Shown: positions 13,001 through 28,000 of the stretch, in pieces
Numbering within the stretch: the stretch's first letter is position 1
How the letters are laid out: every line of letters starts with the position of its first letter
Assembly: GCA_026874595.1 (NCBI GenBank)
Contig: CM049310.1
Coordinates: 3,162,001-3,226,000, forward strand
Direction of reading: 5' to 3'
DNA from: Sipunculus nudus
Taxonomy: Eukaryota > Annelida > Sipuncula > Golfingiida > Sipunculidae
DNA: 64,000 nt
Translations under genes and position numbers: made by a program
The notes under the pieces: generated by a model
Seen by the model: only the letters and a program-made list of their open reading frames with translations
What the model was told of the DNA's origin: nothing
Databases searched by the model: none

Positions 13001-16000
13001 CTATACTTTAAGTATGTAAGCTTTGACATTAAAGAGGAGAATATTGATTGGTTGGTTGATTTTGGAGTATTATGGTTGTGTTGGAATGACCACAGGGATT
13101 CAGTGCTTTGTTAATGAGCATGTGACAGTCCTGAGTTTATAGCAGTTGAAGGATTTACAGTTTAATTATGATTGATTTTATATTCATACTGCTGATCACA
13201 AGGACTGTTACTTATTTAAATAACTTCTAATGAAATATTTCATAGTTAATATCACATTTGTATTCTGCTATTTCAGTGTCGCACATGTGTATGTAATCAG
13301 CTCCAAGCATTCTAGAAAATTATTTTTGTTATTTCTTTATGTTCAGAAAGCTTTATTGACATGGTGATTATTATTTGGTGATTAAGGATATTGTTCTCTT
13401 TGTGATTATGTGTTCCTTTGCAGTTAAATTTACTTGATGTTTGATGACACGTGTACAATATCATTGGAGATATCTTAATTTCTTATAATGATCTCTTATA
13501 TCATATAAATCTTTACTGGATATTATAATTATATCTAAAACTCATGTTTATCAAAATTTATAATATGAGGCTTCATTTTGTAAATATTATTAAAATGTAC
13601 CTAAAAATCAACTTAATTGCGTTCTTGTGCAATCATTAATGAACACTGTTTGTGTGTATTATTTCTTAAGCACTGTGTCTCAAATTAGTTTAATGGTATT
13701 TCCCTTCTGTTAATCATAAGTAGGTTGATAAACTGTTATCCTTTTTGTATTATGATATATCAACACCACAGTATATTTCCTTTGAAGGATAATCATGATA
13801 ATTTATATATATGGTTGTATGGCATTATATCTATTCAAGCTAAAAAACTCCGGCCAAAGTTAATTAAACAATGTGAATGTATGTTTTAAAAAAAAAATTC
13901 CCAATTCTACTATGTTAAGGTTCAGTGTTTATGATTTTCCTTAAGAATATTGGCTGATCATTGACACAAACCACGAGGTATAAATTGTATACATATCACC
14001 TGTCTCTGTTCTCTAGGTCAGAACATTTACTAAAACCATGCGTCCAGACCCCTCAGGATCTGGCAGGGGCCGTTCCAAGAAAAAACAACTACTCAAACTT
14101 GCCAGAAAGTAAGTCTTTCTATATAATCAATGAGTTGGTTTGTGTCAGTGTTGTTTTAAATTGACTGTGTGGACAAGATGTTGTCAATGATACAAGATCC
14201 TTTCTGTCAAACAAATTGTCTATATATTGCATGGACTTCAGAATTTTGTTAAATCTTGCACATATCAAGACCAATTTTCTAAATTAAATTGATTTGATAA
14301 ATGTAAAGAAAATTATGTTCCTGATTTATAAAATAATGCATGCTTCAGTTAATTATGAATGTACATCTATGTATTTTCTTTGCCATTTTGCATTTCAAAA
14401 TGTTCCATTTATGATGTTGGTATTTTTTTCAGTGTAAGTATATTTAAAATGTAAATAAAGAGACTAACATTTTACTTTAATAGTGTTAATTGTTCAAGTA
14501 TGCATAGTCAGTCCTATTGATAAAGTATTCTGGTAGTGGGATAACAGAATTATGTTTATACTCTAGCAGCGTACGAGGGTGTTATGACATGTTGATCATG
14601 ATATCCAGTCTGTTTAGTCTGTTCGCATTGAATTTTATAAACATGACATACAGAGGTGAGAGACATTATGTATATACATACATTTATGAATTTTAAGGCA
14701 TGTGTTGATAACTTTGCAAAGGTGCAGTTTATGAGATTTATAGCCAGTAATAGTCAGTACAGAAGGTCTTTAAAATTAAACCTTGAAAAGATAGTTCCAC
14801 ACATATTAAGACTTTTTACTATAATAAACCTTATTTATGTTTTTGGCATGGAGCATGCAAGTTTGCTGAATTTCCTAAATTTTTTTGTTGTGTTTGATTA
14901 TAGCTCTTTTATGAGAAACAGTGGGATTGAGCGGTGAGAAAGACTAATGCTATTAATAGTCATGATTCCTCTTACTAATGTTATACATGCGTAGAACGTG
15001 AATGTGCCTGTTTCTTTATATTTTATATTTTAAAAAATAATGAAAAAAAACTTGGGCATAATATAATACCCAGAAAAATTTTCAAATGATCAGACACCAA
15101 GTTCATACCTACATGCCTTACACAGTGGTCATGTAACATCTCACTCACGCATGCTTGCAAAAGCTGATTTTGTCCTATGCTACTTCCAGTGGTGCAATAT
15201 ATGTTACTGGCATCATGGCAAAATTCATAGTCAGTGGGACTGCCCCAGCTTAGGAAAATAGGTAAACCCTTTGCCAAATTATTATGAAGGTTGATGTTTG
15301 CGTGATAATAGACAGAGTAATTCACAAGGCAGATTATTCAGTTCAGCTTTAACATATATCACACAATACCTGCTTTGGATAATCACCAACAATTTCTTTG
15401 CGTTTTCTTGATTGATGTATCCTCCAGGATTACTTGATTATCTTGTCAAAATTAGGCAACAGAAAGGCCATGGGTGCTGCTGTGCTGTTTGAACAAGTTT
15501 TATTATTAACAGCCAATTAGATTGACTCAAGAGAAACAAAGCAAACACCTACAACGTTCCATTCTCATTTATTGAAAATAAAGCTGGCAGCTGCAGATAG
15601 AAGTAGTGGCTTTTGCAAGCAGCGGGTAAGAAGAATGAGATTGAATGTAACCTGACCGTGGTACAAGGAGTTAGCTCATATGTTAATACCAAGAATCAAG
15701 CCCCTTTGTATTTTCTAACCATTCTGTCAATCATAACTAGGCTGGTTGGTATATCCTGCTCTCTAATAAAATCAGCCATCCACTGAATGATTTTTCTTTT
15801 CTTTAAAATCAAGCCAATAATGGAGAAATGGCAGTTATACCTCTAGATATTGTGATATTTTCTGCTTATATTGTGTTTCATAGAAATATTCTGTATATTT
15901 TTCTTTCTTATGCTTTTGATAAATTTGCTTTAAATTCTGTTGACAGATTGTCAAATGTGAGTGATGTGTACCTTTTTTTGATTTGAATCACTTACTCTTA

Positions 16001-19000
16001 GATATTTGCCATATAATCAAGTGAGAATTTAATGTCTACTCTAATAGTAAATGATAATTATCATTGTTCAGAGCATGTAGATATATACTGATTAGTACAA
16101 GCAACTCCAAGATCACTTTTAATCATGCATGTACCAGAGATCAAAGTTCTCCCAAAACGTGCTTCTGTGAACATTTTTCCAAGTCATGCATGTTCAAAGG
16201 CACAGTCCAGGACATCTTCCTGAACTAGCACGAGGAGACGTGACACTCCTCAAGATGTACACTGTCTTAACACTCCAGGACATACACCTTAAAACCCCTG
16301 TTTAAGAAACATATCTTCCAAACCCTGTCAGTAACATAAACATTTTCCAGGACACCTTCCTTCCAAAGACACCAAGGACACCTTTCTTCAAAACCCTCCT
16401 CAGGACACCTTCCTTCAAAAGCCTCCCAAACACATCTTTCTTCCAAAACCTCCTCAGGACACCTTTGAATCCTCTCCTCATGACACTGTCCTTCCAAACC
16501 TTCCCCAGAACACCTTCCTTCCAAACCTTCCCCAGGACATCTTCCCTCCAAAGCCTCCCCAGGATACGCATCTTCCAAACCCTCCTCATGACACCCTTCC
16601 AAACCCTCCCCAGGACAACCGCCTTCCAAGCCCTCCCCTGGACACCTTCCAAACCCTCCTCAGGAACCTTCCTTCCAAACCCTCTTAAGGACACTTTCCT
16701 TCCAAGCCCTCCCAAGGACACCATTCTTCCAAACCCTCTCCTGGACACCTTCCCTCTAAACCTTCCCAAGGACACCTTCCTTCCATACCCTCCCCTAGAC
16801 ACCTTCCTTCCAAACCCTCTCTAAGACACACATCTTCCAAACCTTCCCAAGGACACCTTCCTTCTAAACCCTCTCCAAGACACACACCTTACAAAGCCTC
16901 CCCAGGACACCTTCCTTCCAAAGCCTCTCCAGGACACCTTCCTTCAAGCCCTCCCCTGGATATGCACCTTCCAACCCTCCTCATGACACCTTCCTTAAAA
17001 AGCCTCCCCAGGACACCTTTCTTCCAAGCCCTCCTCAGGGAAACCTTCCTTCCAAACCCTCCCTAGGACACCTTTCTTCCAAGCCCTCCTCAGGGAAACC
17101 TTCCTTCCAAACCCTCCTTACGACATCTCCCTTCCAAACCCTCTCATGGACACCTTCCCTCTAAACCTTCCCCTGAACACCAGCCTTCCAAACCCTCTCA
17201 TTGACACCTTCCCTCTAAACCTTCCATTGAACACCTTCCTTCCCTACCCTCTCCTGGACACCTTCCCTCTAAACCTTCCCCTGAACACCTTCCTTCAGAA
17301 ATCTCCTCTGGACACCTTCCTTCCAAACCCTCCCTAGGCCATCTTCCTTCCAAGCCCTCCCCAGAACACCTTTCTTCCAAACCCTCTCCTGGACACCCCT
17401 CTAAACCTTCCCCTGAACACCTTCCTTCCAAACCCTCCCATGGACACCTTCCTTCCACCATCTCTGAGACGCACACCTTCCAAACCCTTTCCTGGACACC
17501 TTCTTTCCAAACCCTCTCCAAGACACACACCTTCCAATCACTCTAGGACACACCTTACAAATCCTTCTCAAGATTCACACCTTTAAAAGAACTATCCAAG
17601 ATGATTTTGTAAAATACTCTCAAGGACACCAATCTTTCAAATGCTTCACAGGACATGCACATCTTTCAAAACACAAGTATATTTCAATCTAACAAACCTC
17701 TTGATCCATCTTTCACACTTAGACCTTTCACCAAAGTGCTCTTTATCATATCAGCCTTCCTCTGATGCTCTGTGACATATGTCACTCTCCTGAATAAATC
17801 ATTTCCCACAACATGCTCCTGAATTAGCACCTTCCAAACCATTTTCCATGACATAAGCCTTTCCAAGCACTGTACTGGAGATATACTGTGGTTGCCTTTA
17901 TATCAGCGGGGCTGAATTTTTGCAAATTTTGTATTTTTAACAGTTTCACGGGGTTCCTTTTTCACGCTCTCATTAGTCTAGAAGTATATTTTATTATCAA
18001 ATATAAAACTATGAACTGTAATTACCAAATTATTTCATAAACTGCGAATTTTACTATTATCTAGGTCTACTATTTCACTGTTTGGATATAGCATGTTCGA
18101 TCAGTCACATGGTATCTGAGCCGAAATGTTCGGGAAGCATTGACCCTGCTGGTTGTCATAAGTTCATTGCCAAGGCTCATTCTAAACAACTCATTTTCCA
18201 CTGTTCAACGACAATTTGGCCCCATAATGAACTGTGACCTTTCAAATATATTCTTAATTCACGTCATCACCAGCCAGTGAAACATTGTTTGGTGCGTCAT
18301 GATTTCGGTAGTGACAGAATTAATCCTTTATACAGTTACAAGGTGGCGCTAGCCTAGCGGCTACTTTCACTACTTTAGTGGCAAATTTTATTCATTAACA
18401 GTAACTTGTTGAGCACATTGTGAAAGATTACCTTCTACTCAATATTCATTTTAAGTGGCACTGAATGTAATCTGGCTTGGCACACATACACTTAGTTTTT
18501 AAATATTACTGCCCGGCAGACATTGACACTTTCCAGACTCCAGACATATGCAACAGGGCAGGACAAACTGCCTGGTGGGCCAACCAGGACAGCACATCTC
18601 TGCAAATGGTTATGGTTTTTGCATCTAAGCCAACTGATATTATTTTAAGTGGACCCTTTTATTCTCCCTAAATCACTTTAAAGTATATGCACCAGGCTCG
18701 ATGGACATTATTACATAGCTGAAGTTAATTTCAACTGTCACCAACTATAGGCAGCTTCTGAAATTAACGATAATGGCCTGGTATTTATGCATTGAAAACT
18801 GCTAGGTTTCAATTTTGCAGTCAGAGAGCAACAGTGAATATTGCGAAATTGAAACCACCGCAAATAAGAAGACATCCACAGTATCTCCTAAAACACTTCC
18901 TGAGAAGTACTGAACATTCTTCTGAAGACCTACTGGAAACAGTCTAGAAGACCAGGGTTCATATTTAACGCTCGCCCGCTAGCCTGTGGCGGGTGTGAAA

Positions 19001-22000
19001 TTCGACGGACTAGTACGTTACTTTCAGCCCCACTGGCTAGTAGCCTGAGAAATTTTAACATTTGTTTTTCCATTCTTACCAAGCTTAACATGTGTGCCAC
19101 CATTTTAACCAGGTTGAAACTTCATTTCAAACAACATTTAATATTCAGTGTATAAATTATGCATAAATGTTTCATATCACCTGGTCATCTTTAAAAAATG
19201 GTGTTGGGGCTAATCTGGCCAATCGAGATTTTCGACAGATGGGCTATTGCAAAAAATTCTTAAGATCAAACCCTGGAAGACTCTGTTTTGGCACCACATG
19301 CGTGTGCCAGGAAACTTTTATCACAAACTTTGCACAGTTCATCAGAAACACACTAAATTACAAACTTCGCAAAAAATGTTAACTGAAAATACAGTTGAAA
19401 TCTGTATTATAATAATATATATTTAATTATTAATCAAGTAATAATGATATACTTTATGTCATATAGAAGTGCTTTGATATTGCTCTTAATAGGTATGATT
19501 TACTCAAAAGTATATGGAACTGAAAATCTATTTAAAACCAAACAGTTATGTTTGTTAAACAAAACAACAATGTTCAATAAAACATTGTTGGAATAGATTC
19601 TTCACATCTATTTGCTTATTTTCCGTTGTATCTTAATACTGTTCTTTCAAGATCACATGTCTACCTACTCGTATTGCTTGTAATTTTTTATTATCTTTCA
19701 AAAATATTTACCGCTCTTCAGTCAATTTTGTTTGATACAAGATATCTAATATACAAATGTGTTGTGGCTGAGTTCGTGCTTATTTACACACACTCTTAGA
19801 GGTTGCAGAGACACTCACACACTCATAATTAACTATGGTTACATGCAAATGTACACCTTTCTGACAGCAGTGTTTACGTTCATATATTTTTGTGCGAATT
19901 ACCAGCATTTCAGCTCTCAAGATGTATATCTGCACTTAAATGTTTTGAACCTACACACATAGTGATACTTTACTCAAGCCATTTGTAAATATTCAAATAA
20001 TATATTCACTGCAGACTGTGTAAATTTTATAAACTATTGTGAATACAAACCAGAATAGATTTTTAAGCTAATGCACTTGTCTCACGTTTTTAGCTTGCTT
20101 GAAAAATGTGCTCATTAGGATGAAAATATTGTAGAAACATTACTGCATTTTGCATAATTTGTTTGCACCTGCATGCTTGAAAATTAATATTGTATATACT
20201 TAATTAAAAGAAAATCATTCATGGACAACAAACAGTTTGTTACACATAATGGTAAAACACTTTGAAAGATTTATTTGCCACTGATAATATAATCAACTGA
20301 TATTCAACGAAAGCAGACAGCTGTAAGATAAACACCAGACCAGTAAGTGATCAGCTCGATCCAACAGTTTGATTTAAAAACTGATCTTACAATGTTGTAC
20401 TTTGTTCTAGAACAGCAGCTTCACTGTATGGATGTAATCTCCTTTACGCTGTACCACAGTTAATAACTAACTGTATATCGTTGCCTCATGGATGAGTTAT
20501 TTCTTAATCAGAATCTTAAGGTTGAAGAAGGACCTTCCCACCCCACTGAAAGCCAGGGAGCCACCTCAGTCCTTCCTCGAAGCTGACCTTCCGGAGATGG
20601 AATATGAACATTGGCTTCCACCAGAGGTCATGTATATGCTCAAGAGTGTCAGGTCAGTTTTTTACTCTGTGAATGTGTGTGTAGACATGGTGGAAGAAGT
20701 GTGTGTGTCTTAATATTTTTGTAAATAAGGTAACTTAATAAGGCTGCCATATTACAAGATATATTTTATATTGAATGTTGAAACTGCTCAGATGTTTCTA
20801 AAAAGTATTTCAATGAAAGACAGACAGTAAAGCGAAGTTGGAATTGCAGAAATATATAGATGAAAGTGTGAACTTTAAAAGAAACTTTAAACCATTCTAA
20901 CTTCATTATTGAACCAGTTCTTTAAATTCACTATTAAACCAATATTTCTATGTTCATTATTAAGTCAGTTCTCTAAGTTCATTATTAAAACAGTTCTCAT
21001 TTCCTGAGCCATTAGTCTCAAACTAGAAAAAAAATTCTATGAAATGCAATCATCATATTGTAATGCACAAAATGGCATCAGTATACTATACAGTCTTCTA
21101 TTACAGAGTGTTTGGTCATTTTGAGAAGCCTCTGTTCTTGGAGCTGTGTAAACACATGGAGACCCAGTTCATCCAGGCGGGGCGCCACCTGTTCAGGGTT
21201 GGAGACATAGACAAGAGCATATACGTCATACAGAGTGGCAAACTGAATGTTTATATCAAAGAAGTGGTAAGCTGTGGTCTATAATAATTTGTTTCCCTTA
21301 TTTAACAGTAAAACTTCAACCCTATCAAGAATATGGCACTTGTGTCTAATACAGTTCTTGTGACAGTGGTAACATTTTCAATTTCATACCTGATACTGAC
21401 TGTGCTTCAACCATTTTTATCCCCTCAAAGTTTTGAATGAGGGGATATAGTAACGTCTCCATTCATTTTTAGTTCACAGGGACAAAGGTCAGGATGACAG
21501 GACATCCCACTGATTTTCACGCTGACCAGGCTTACAGTTAAATACGTCATGTCTAATTATACCCCCATGGGAGCGGATGTTCGACTTTGCAGCACTCTTG
21601 TGTTTAAAAAGCATTTGAATCATGCATATAAATATGATCAAAACATATTTAATTGGAATATAATGTTGACTAGGTATGGTGATTGTCATAACTATATCAT
21701 GGTGATGTTGATATTATATGTAATGTTATTGCAGGACGGGTGTGAATATTGTGTGAAGGAGGTTGGTCAGGGAGACCACATTCACAGTCTGCTCAGTGTA
21801 ATTGATGTCTTAACAGTAAGTAAGAAACTTCGCCAGATTTTAAATATATCACTCCATAGAAGCCTACATGAAACTCCTGTATGAAACTCCACCAAACACA
21901 ATGTCACCACAACACCAGGTGTTACTGGCAGTCCATGGAGGCGTTAACTTTCTTGTTTAAATCATCAGTAATTTATAATTTTAAAATGCAATGGATTATT

Positions 22001-25000
22001 CTCTCCTTTATCTGCGAATCAAGTGACCATCAGGACCATTTCTAAAAGAAGGTCACCATGGGTCCTTTTTTGTAGTCACAGGAGACTGACTTAAGAAGGA
22101 GAATGAAAGATTTAAATTCCCTGTGATCACTTTTAATCATAAGCATTTAGCACTCCAGTCATTGTGAAATATTTTTCTATTAAATATTTTTTATTAAAAT
22201 AATAATACAGTATCTAGCTAAGCAATTAGCTTCCACCTGCTAGCTGCCAGGTTGTAATAAAGATGTGTTTTACATCTTGAAGGGTTTAAAACCCAGAGTT
22301 TAGGCACACTTGTAATTTCAGACATAGCATACTGGGAGACCACAACAGCATTAGAGCTATACTCTTACACACAGAATGAAGATTTTCAGCCCACTGTCAT
22401 AATCCATGGGTCATGTCTTGATCCAGGAAATAAGGACTATTTTCTCTCTACTTGTAGGGTCACCCAGCCAACTACAAAACTGTGTCAGCAATAGCTACAG
22501 AAGACGCTACTGTGCTCAGGTTAATTCATTATGATTATTTATGCTTATATGCCTGTGAAAGACAATTTGAAAGAAAGAGACAAACAGACAGAAGAAATTT
22601 TGAGTATTCTGATTTAGTGAATGAACAAATGAGGAATTAAAAATCAAATGAACCATTGTACATAAGCATTAAAATCTCTTAATTTGAAAACAATTGTTTT
22701 CTTTGTTACAGTGAAATATAAAAAGATTAAATCAACACATGTTGTATAGGATCTTTTTACGACCTGTATTTTTAATTTACCAATGAAAAGGAAATTAATG
22801 ACCAATATCTAAGGTCTATAAAAGGTTATCTCAAAATTTGTTCATTATTGTAATGTTTGACCAAGGAGCCCTTTAGGTGCCTACTTTGCCAAAAGATAAA
22901 ACTTTAAAAAATATTTTAACAATTGAGTGAATTTCAGGAAATTTTGTGCATGCATTTACCAATATATTACTACTTGTAGGTTACCTGTTGAGGCCTTTCA
23001 CAGTGTTTTAGAACGCTTCCCAGAAACACTTGTCAGAGTCATGCAGGTGAGTTCTTACAGTGTTATTAATTAGGGCCCCATTTGAAAAGCAGTGCCCTAT
23101 ACTGATCACCGTGTTAGTCCGTCAGTCCATCAATCTAAGTATCTGTCCATCAGTGATACTTTCTTTCTCACACTATATCTCAAAAAGAATATGCTTGATC
23201 TTTCTCATATTCACAAGGCTGGTTGGTGCCTATAAGGGCTCGAGACCTATCTAATTACAGACCTGTCCAATTTCCACTATAGCCACCAGAGAACAATTGG
23301 TGATTTTTCTTTTGCGCGCAATATCTGACAGAGAGTATCTTTCTCAAATTCGCAGGGATGATTGGTCCCCATGAGGCCCCAAGCCCTATCAAATTACAGA
23401 CCTGCCCAAAGTCCAATATGGGTGCCACAGAGCAATCGCTAATTTTCTTTCAGACACAGTCTGTCAGAGATACTATAATCTATATTTCTTAAATTATCGG
23501 GGGCAATAGGTGCCTATGAGGACACCAGCTGTATTTATTTACAGACCTGTCTGATATCCAGTATGGCTGCCAGAGCACAATCACCAAGTTTCTTTTATGA
23601 ATATTTTACAGAACGTCACCCATGAGGGAGATCAGTGCTTTCAGATTTCATATTCCTGTTAAAACCAATATGGCTGCCAGGCAAATATTTTAAAATCATT
23701 CCTCAATAACGTTTAAGATAATGCTGTGATTTTTTTAGCTCAGCTGACTATAAGTCATCTGAGCTATAGTCGTGGTCCATTGTCCATCGTCCGTCCGTCT
23801 GTCCGTCTGTCCGTCCGTAGATGTGGCACGTTTTGAAACCGTAAGACCTAGGAATCCAAAATTCTGCATAGTGTTAGATGTCCCCAAGATCTCCTACCAA
23901 GCTGAAAACTGGGTCTTTGCAACTTTGTTCCTTTGAGAAATTAAGGAAAAACCTCAATTTTTTAGCTCAGCTGACTATAAGTCATCTGAGCTATAGTCAT
24001 GGTCCATTGTCCGTCGTCGGTCCGTCTGTCGTGCTGTCCGTCCGTCTGTCCGTCTGGATGTCCGTCCGTAAGACTGGCACGTTTCGACACCGTTGGACCT
24101 ACGAATCTGAATTTCGGCATACAGTTAGATGTCCCCATAATCTCCTACCATGCCAAAAATTGGGTCAATATGACTTCGTTCCTTCGAGATATTAAGGAAA
24201 AACCTCAATTTTTTATTAGAAATCTATTTTCACACTTCAGGACTGCCTAATATCAAAACCACTCATCTTGTTTTCTTCATATTTATCATAAATATTCCTC
24301 TATATAGTTCCTATGTACATGCCAGATATTAAGTCAGTATTATATAATTTAAAAAAGTTATGGGCCCAAACATAATGGACTTTGTAAAAAATCAGGAAGA
24401 TATTTGGTCACTTAAGACCAAAAGTGTTAAAGGTAGGGACTTTTTTCCAGTAATACAACTTTAATTAATCAAAATTTAATTGTATACCAAAAATTAGATC
24501 AAAATTTGTTAAATTTTTTTCGATATTGGCAAAAATATATAAAATTGGTACCTTAAATTTTGCCCAACTTTGGCCATGGCACGTTTTTTTCCTGTAAGTA
24601 CTGTGGATTTAATTTTCACACCATGTATACATAAGGATTTAATCTGTTAAAATCTGAAATTTGAAAATAAAAGCTGCAAAAATAGGCTAGTTATTGAATT
24701 TTTTGGAGGCTCTTGTTGTATTCCCTTACATTGTCAAGCAGTCCACTTTGATGACTGTAGGTCATTCAGTGCACATCTCTATGCTCCCCAGGCTGTTGAC
24801 ATAATTTTAGATGTCCCCAAAATCTCCTACCATACCGAAAATTGGGTCATTAGGACTTTTTTCCTTCGAGATATTAAGGAAAAAAACCTCTGTTTTCCAT
24901 AAAAAAAAGCCATTGTTACACTTCAAGGCTGCCTAATATCAAAACCACTGATCTGTTTTTGATCGTATTTAGTATTCACATTCTTTTATACATTTTCTAT

Positions 25001-28000
25001 GAACATACCAAAAATTAGGTCAGTATTGGGTATAATTTTGAAGTTATGGGCCAATACATAATGCAATTTTTAAAAAAATCAGGAAATATATTTACTCACC
25101 TAACATGAGAATTGCTGAACCTAGAGACTTTTTTTCAGGAATATAACTTTATTTAATCAAGATTCAATTGTTTACCCAAAATTAGATCTGCATTTTGCAA
25201 ATTTTTCAAGTTATTAGCATAAATAAAAAATCAATACCTTAAATTTTGTCCAACTTTCGCACTGTTGATTTAATTTTCCCAGCATATATGCATAAGGATT
25301 TAATCTTTTAAAATCTGAACTTTCAAAAGAAATTTATTGGAATGAATAGCTTTTATTCATGTTTTCATGCACCATGTCAAGTGTTGTTTACATCTAGCCC
25401 ACCTAGTAGTACAGCCTTCACTTGCATTATGTAACCCACCCCAGGCAGCTTACCTTGGCCCAGCTTGGCCACTACTAGCAGGCTTCCCCTCTGCCCTGCA
25501 CTCATCCCCCCCCCCCCCCCAGCTGGTGCATAAACTAGATGAATGTTATAATTTTTCTGTATTTTATTTTATTCTTGGACATGCTACATTTTAGATTTTG
25601 TATTGAACCACCAGGGTTACAATGATTAAAGTGTACATTTAATTGTGTCCACAAAGTGGTGTATTGCTGTGAAAGTGTGGATGTTCATGAGATAAGTAAT
25701 TCCTTACTTCAGAAGAATAAAAACTTCACCAGGTGTGAAATTGACTATTAATTCCAGTAATTAATTAAAACTGGGATAGTAATTAGCACAATGATATTGT
25801 TTGTCCCTCATTCAACCAACAGTGTGTATACTTTATTTGAAAAGATGTTTTATTTTATCAAATTTACTTTTATTTTTTTTTGGTGAATAAAATTAAGCAT
25901 GTCCTGAAAACTCCAATGTGCAAAACTTTTTAATAGTGATTCAAGGAATATTCTTGTAGATGCCATGTTGTGGCATTATTTTCTTTTAAAATCAGTTTAA
26001 ACATTTATGATTTAAAAATAATAAAATATATGTGTATGCATAATATGACCCAATGTTTTTTACTCTGTATATATAATGATTGCAACTTTTGCAACAATTC
26101 TAATATTTTAACTTATATTTTCAGGTTTTTTAATTAAAAATTTATAAACCTGTAAATAAAAAAATGATTCAGATAAAAACTTCTTAATGGAAAAAGTGGA
26201 TCTGCTTAAAAAAATAGGATTATATATAAACTTAAATGCATTATTCTCTTGAAAGTGAAATAAAGGTATTAGTCCATTCTGTCCACTTGCCTGTCCATCT
26301 TTAAATTTTCGTATGCAACACAGTATCTCAAAACTTTTACTGTTTTTCTTCATGACAGTCTTGTCAGAGTATTAGTTTGCAATCATATATTTAGAACTTT
26401 ACTATAACCAAGTAGGAGGGCCCCTTTCCTCTTAGCTTTTCATATTCTTATATAAATGAAAAACATTACAATAGAATATTTCTACATCCACCTTCGTGCT
26501 GCCCTCACTTTTCCCTTCTCTGAACCCCATCCCAAAGTCAGCCTCAGTAAGCAAGAACAAGATGAATCAGATGTATTCATACTTTAATATTTTGTATAAC
26601 TATTCGTCCATAGGTACCTATGTACATGCCAGAAATTATGTCAATATTGTGTAATATGTAGACATAGTGGGCATCACAATAATGTACCTTGTCAAGACTA
26701 AAGAGATATTGTGTCATACAGTCACATATTCATAAATCACTTCATCAGCATAGTTAATCATAACATCATATCTGTCAAATTGAACGCTTGCAGACTACCA
26801 TACAGTTTAGATCCTTCAACAAATAGCCTTATCATCATTCTACTACTGCTTATTACTGCTGTCATTGCATTCATATTTGCTCAAATATATCACAATTTTC
26901 AACCCCTCCTAAATAAATAAAAAATAAACCACTTTATTTGACTCTATTAATCCATCAGTCAGGTAATTTCATTTATCATTTACTCACATATTACATTACA
27001 TTTCTTTATAATAGCCCAACATGTTCATGATATTCATAAGCTTTATCGACTCGATATAGTATCACAGTGGAGAAACATTTATAGTCCAATCACGATCAGC
27101 TGAGCGCCGTGACCCATGGGTCCCTTGTTATTAAAAACCTATTTTCACACTTCAGGGCTGCCTAATATCAAAACCACTCATCTGTTTTTCCTCATCTTTA
27201 CCATAGATATTCCTCTATATAGTTCCTATGTAAATGCCTGAAATTGTCTGTATTATATAATTTAAGAAAGTTATGGGCCAAAACATAAGGCATTTTGAAA
27301 AAAATCAGGAAAGATATTTGATCACTTAACACAAAACTTGTTAAAGCTATGGACTTTTTTTCAAGTAATATAACTTTAATTTATCAAAATTAAATTGTAT
27401 ACCCAAAATTAGATCAAAATCTTTTAAATTATTTAAAATATTAACAAAAATAAAAAATTGGTACCTAAAATTTTGCCTAACTTTGACCATGGCACGTTTT
27501 TTTCCTGTAAGTACTGTGGATTTAATTTTCTCAGCATGTTTTTGTTAGCATTTTGTCTGTTAACACCAAAAATATGAAACCAGTTGATCAAAAACTGTAG
27601 ATTTTATTCAAGTTTTCAAGCACCATGTAACATATTGTTTACATCAGGCTAGTGTTATGCAGTTTGCAAGAGCTCAGCTCCCTAGCTTAAGCTCTCAGTT
27701 CCTAAAATTTGGCATACAATTAGATGTCTCCAAAATCCCCTACCATGCCAAGAATTTGGTCACTAGGACTTAATACCTTTGAGATATTAATGAAAAACTT
27801 CATTTTTCAATTAAAAACCCATGGTTACACTTCAATACTGCCTAATATCAAAACCACTGATCTGACTTTAATCATATATAATATACATGTTTTTCTATAC
27901 ATTCTCTGTGCACATGCCAGAAATGATGTCAGTATTGTGTAATTGTTTTAAGTTATGGGCCCAAACATAATGCACTTTGTAAAAAATCAAGAAATATATT

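Larger units (their letters stand above)
20653..22979 (+). other. Introns 4 to 7 (short)
   Basis: Introns 20653-21106, 21267-21734, 21816-22457 and 22520-22979 separate exons 4-8. They are AT-rich; the only element recognised is the short one at 21415-21605. Confidence 0.85.

Noticed and set aside
16267-17537. Gly/Glu-rich minus-strand and Pro-rich plus-strand frames
   Set aside because: By-products of the 27-bp minisatellite; composition simply reflects the repeat.
23999-24250. Ser/Pro/Cys-rich frames near 24000
   Set aside because: They derive from the GTCCGTCCGTC microsatellite-like 5' part of the transposon, with no gene context.
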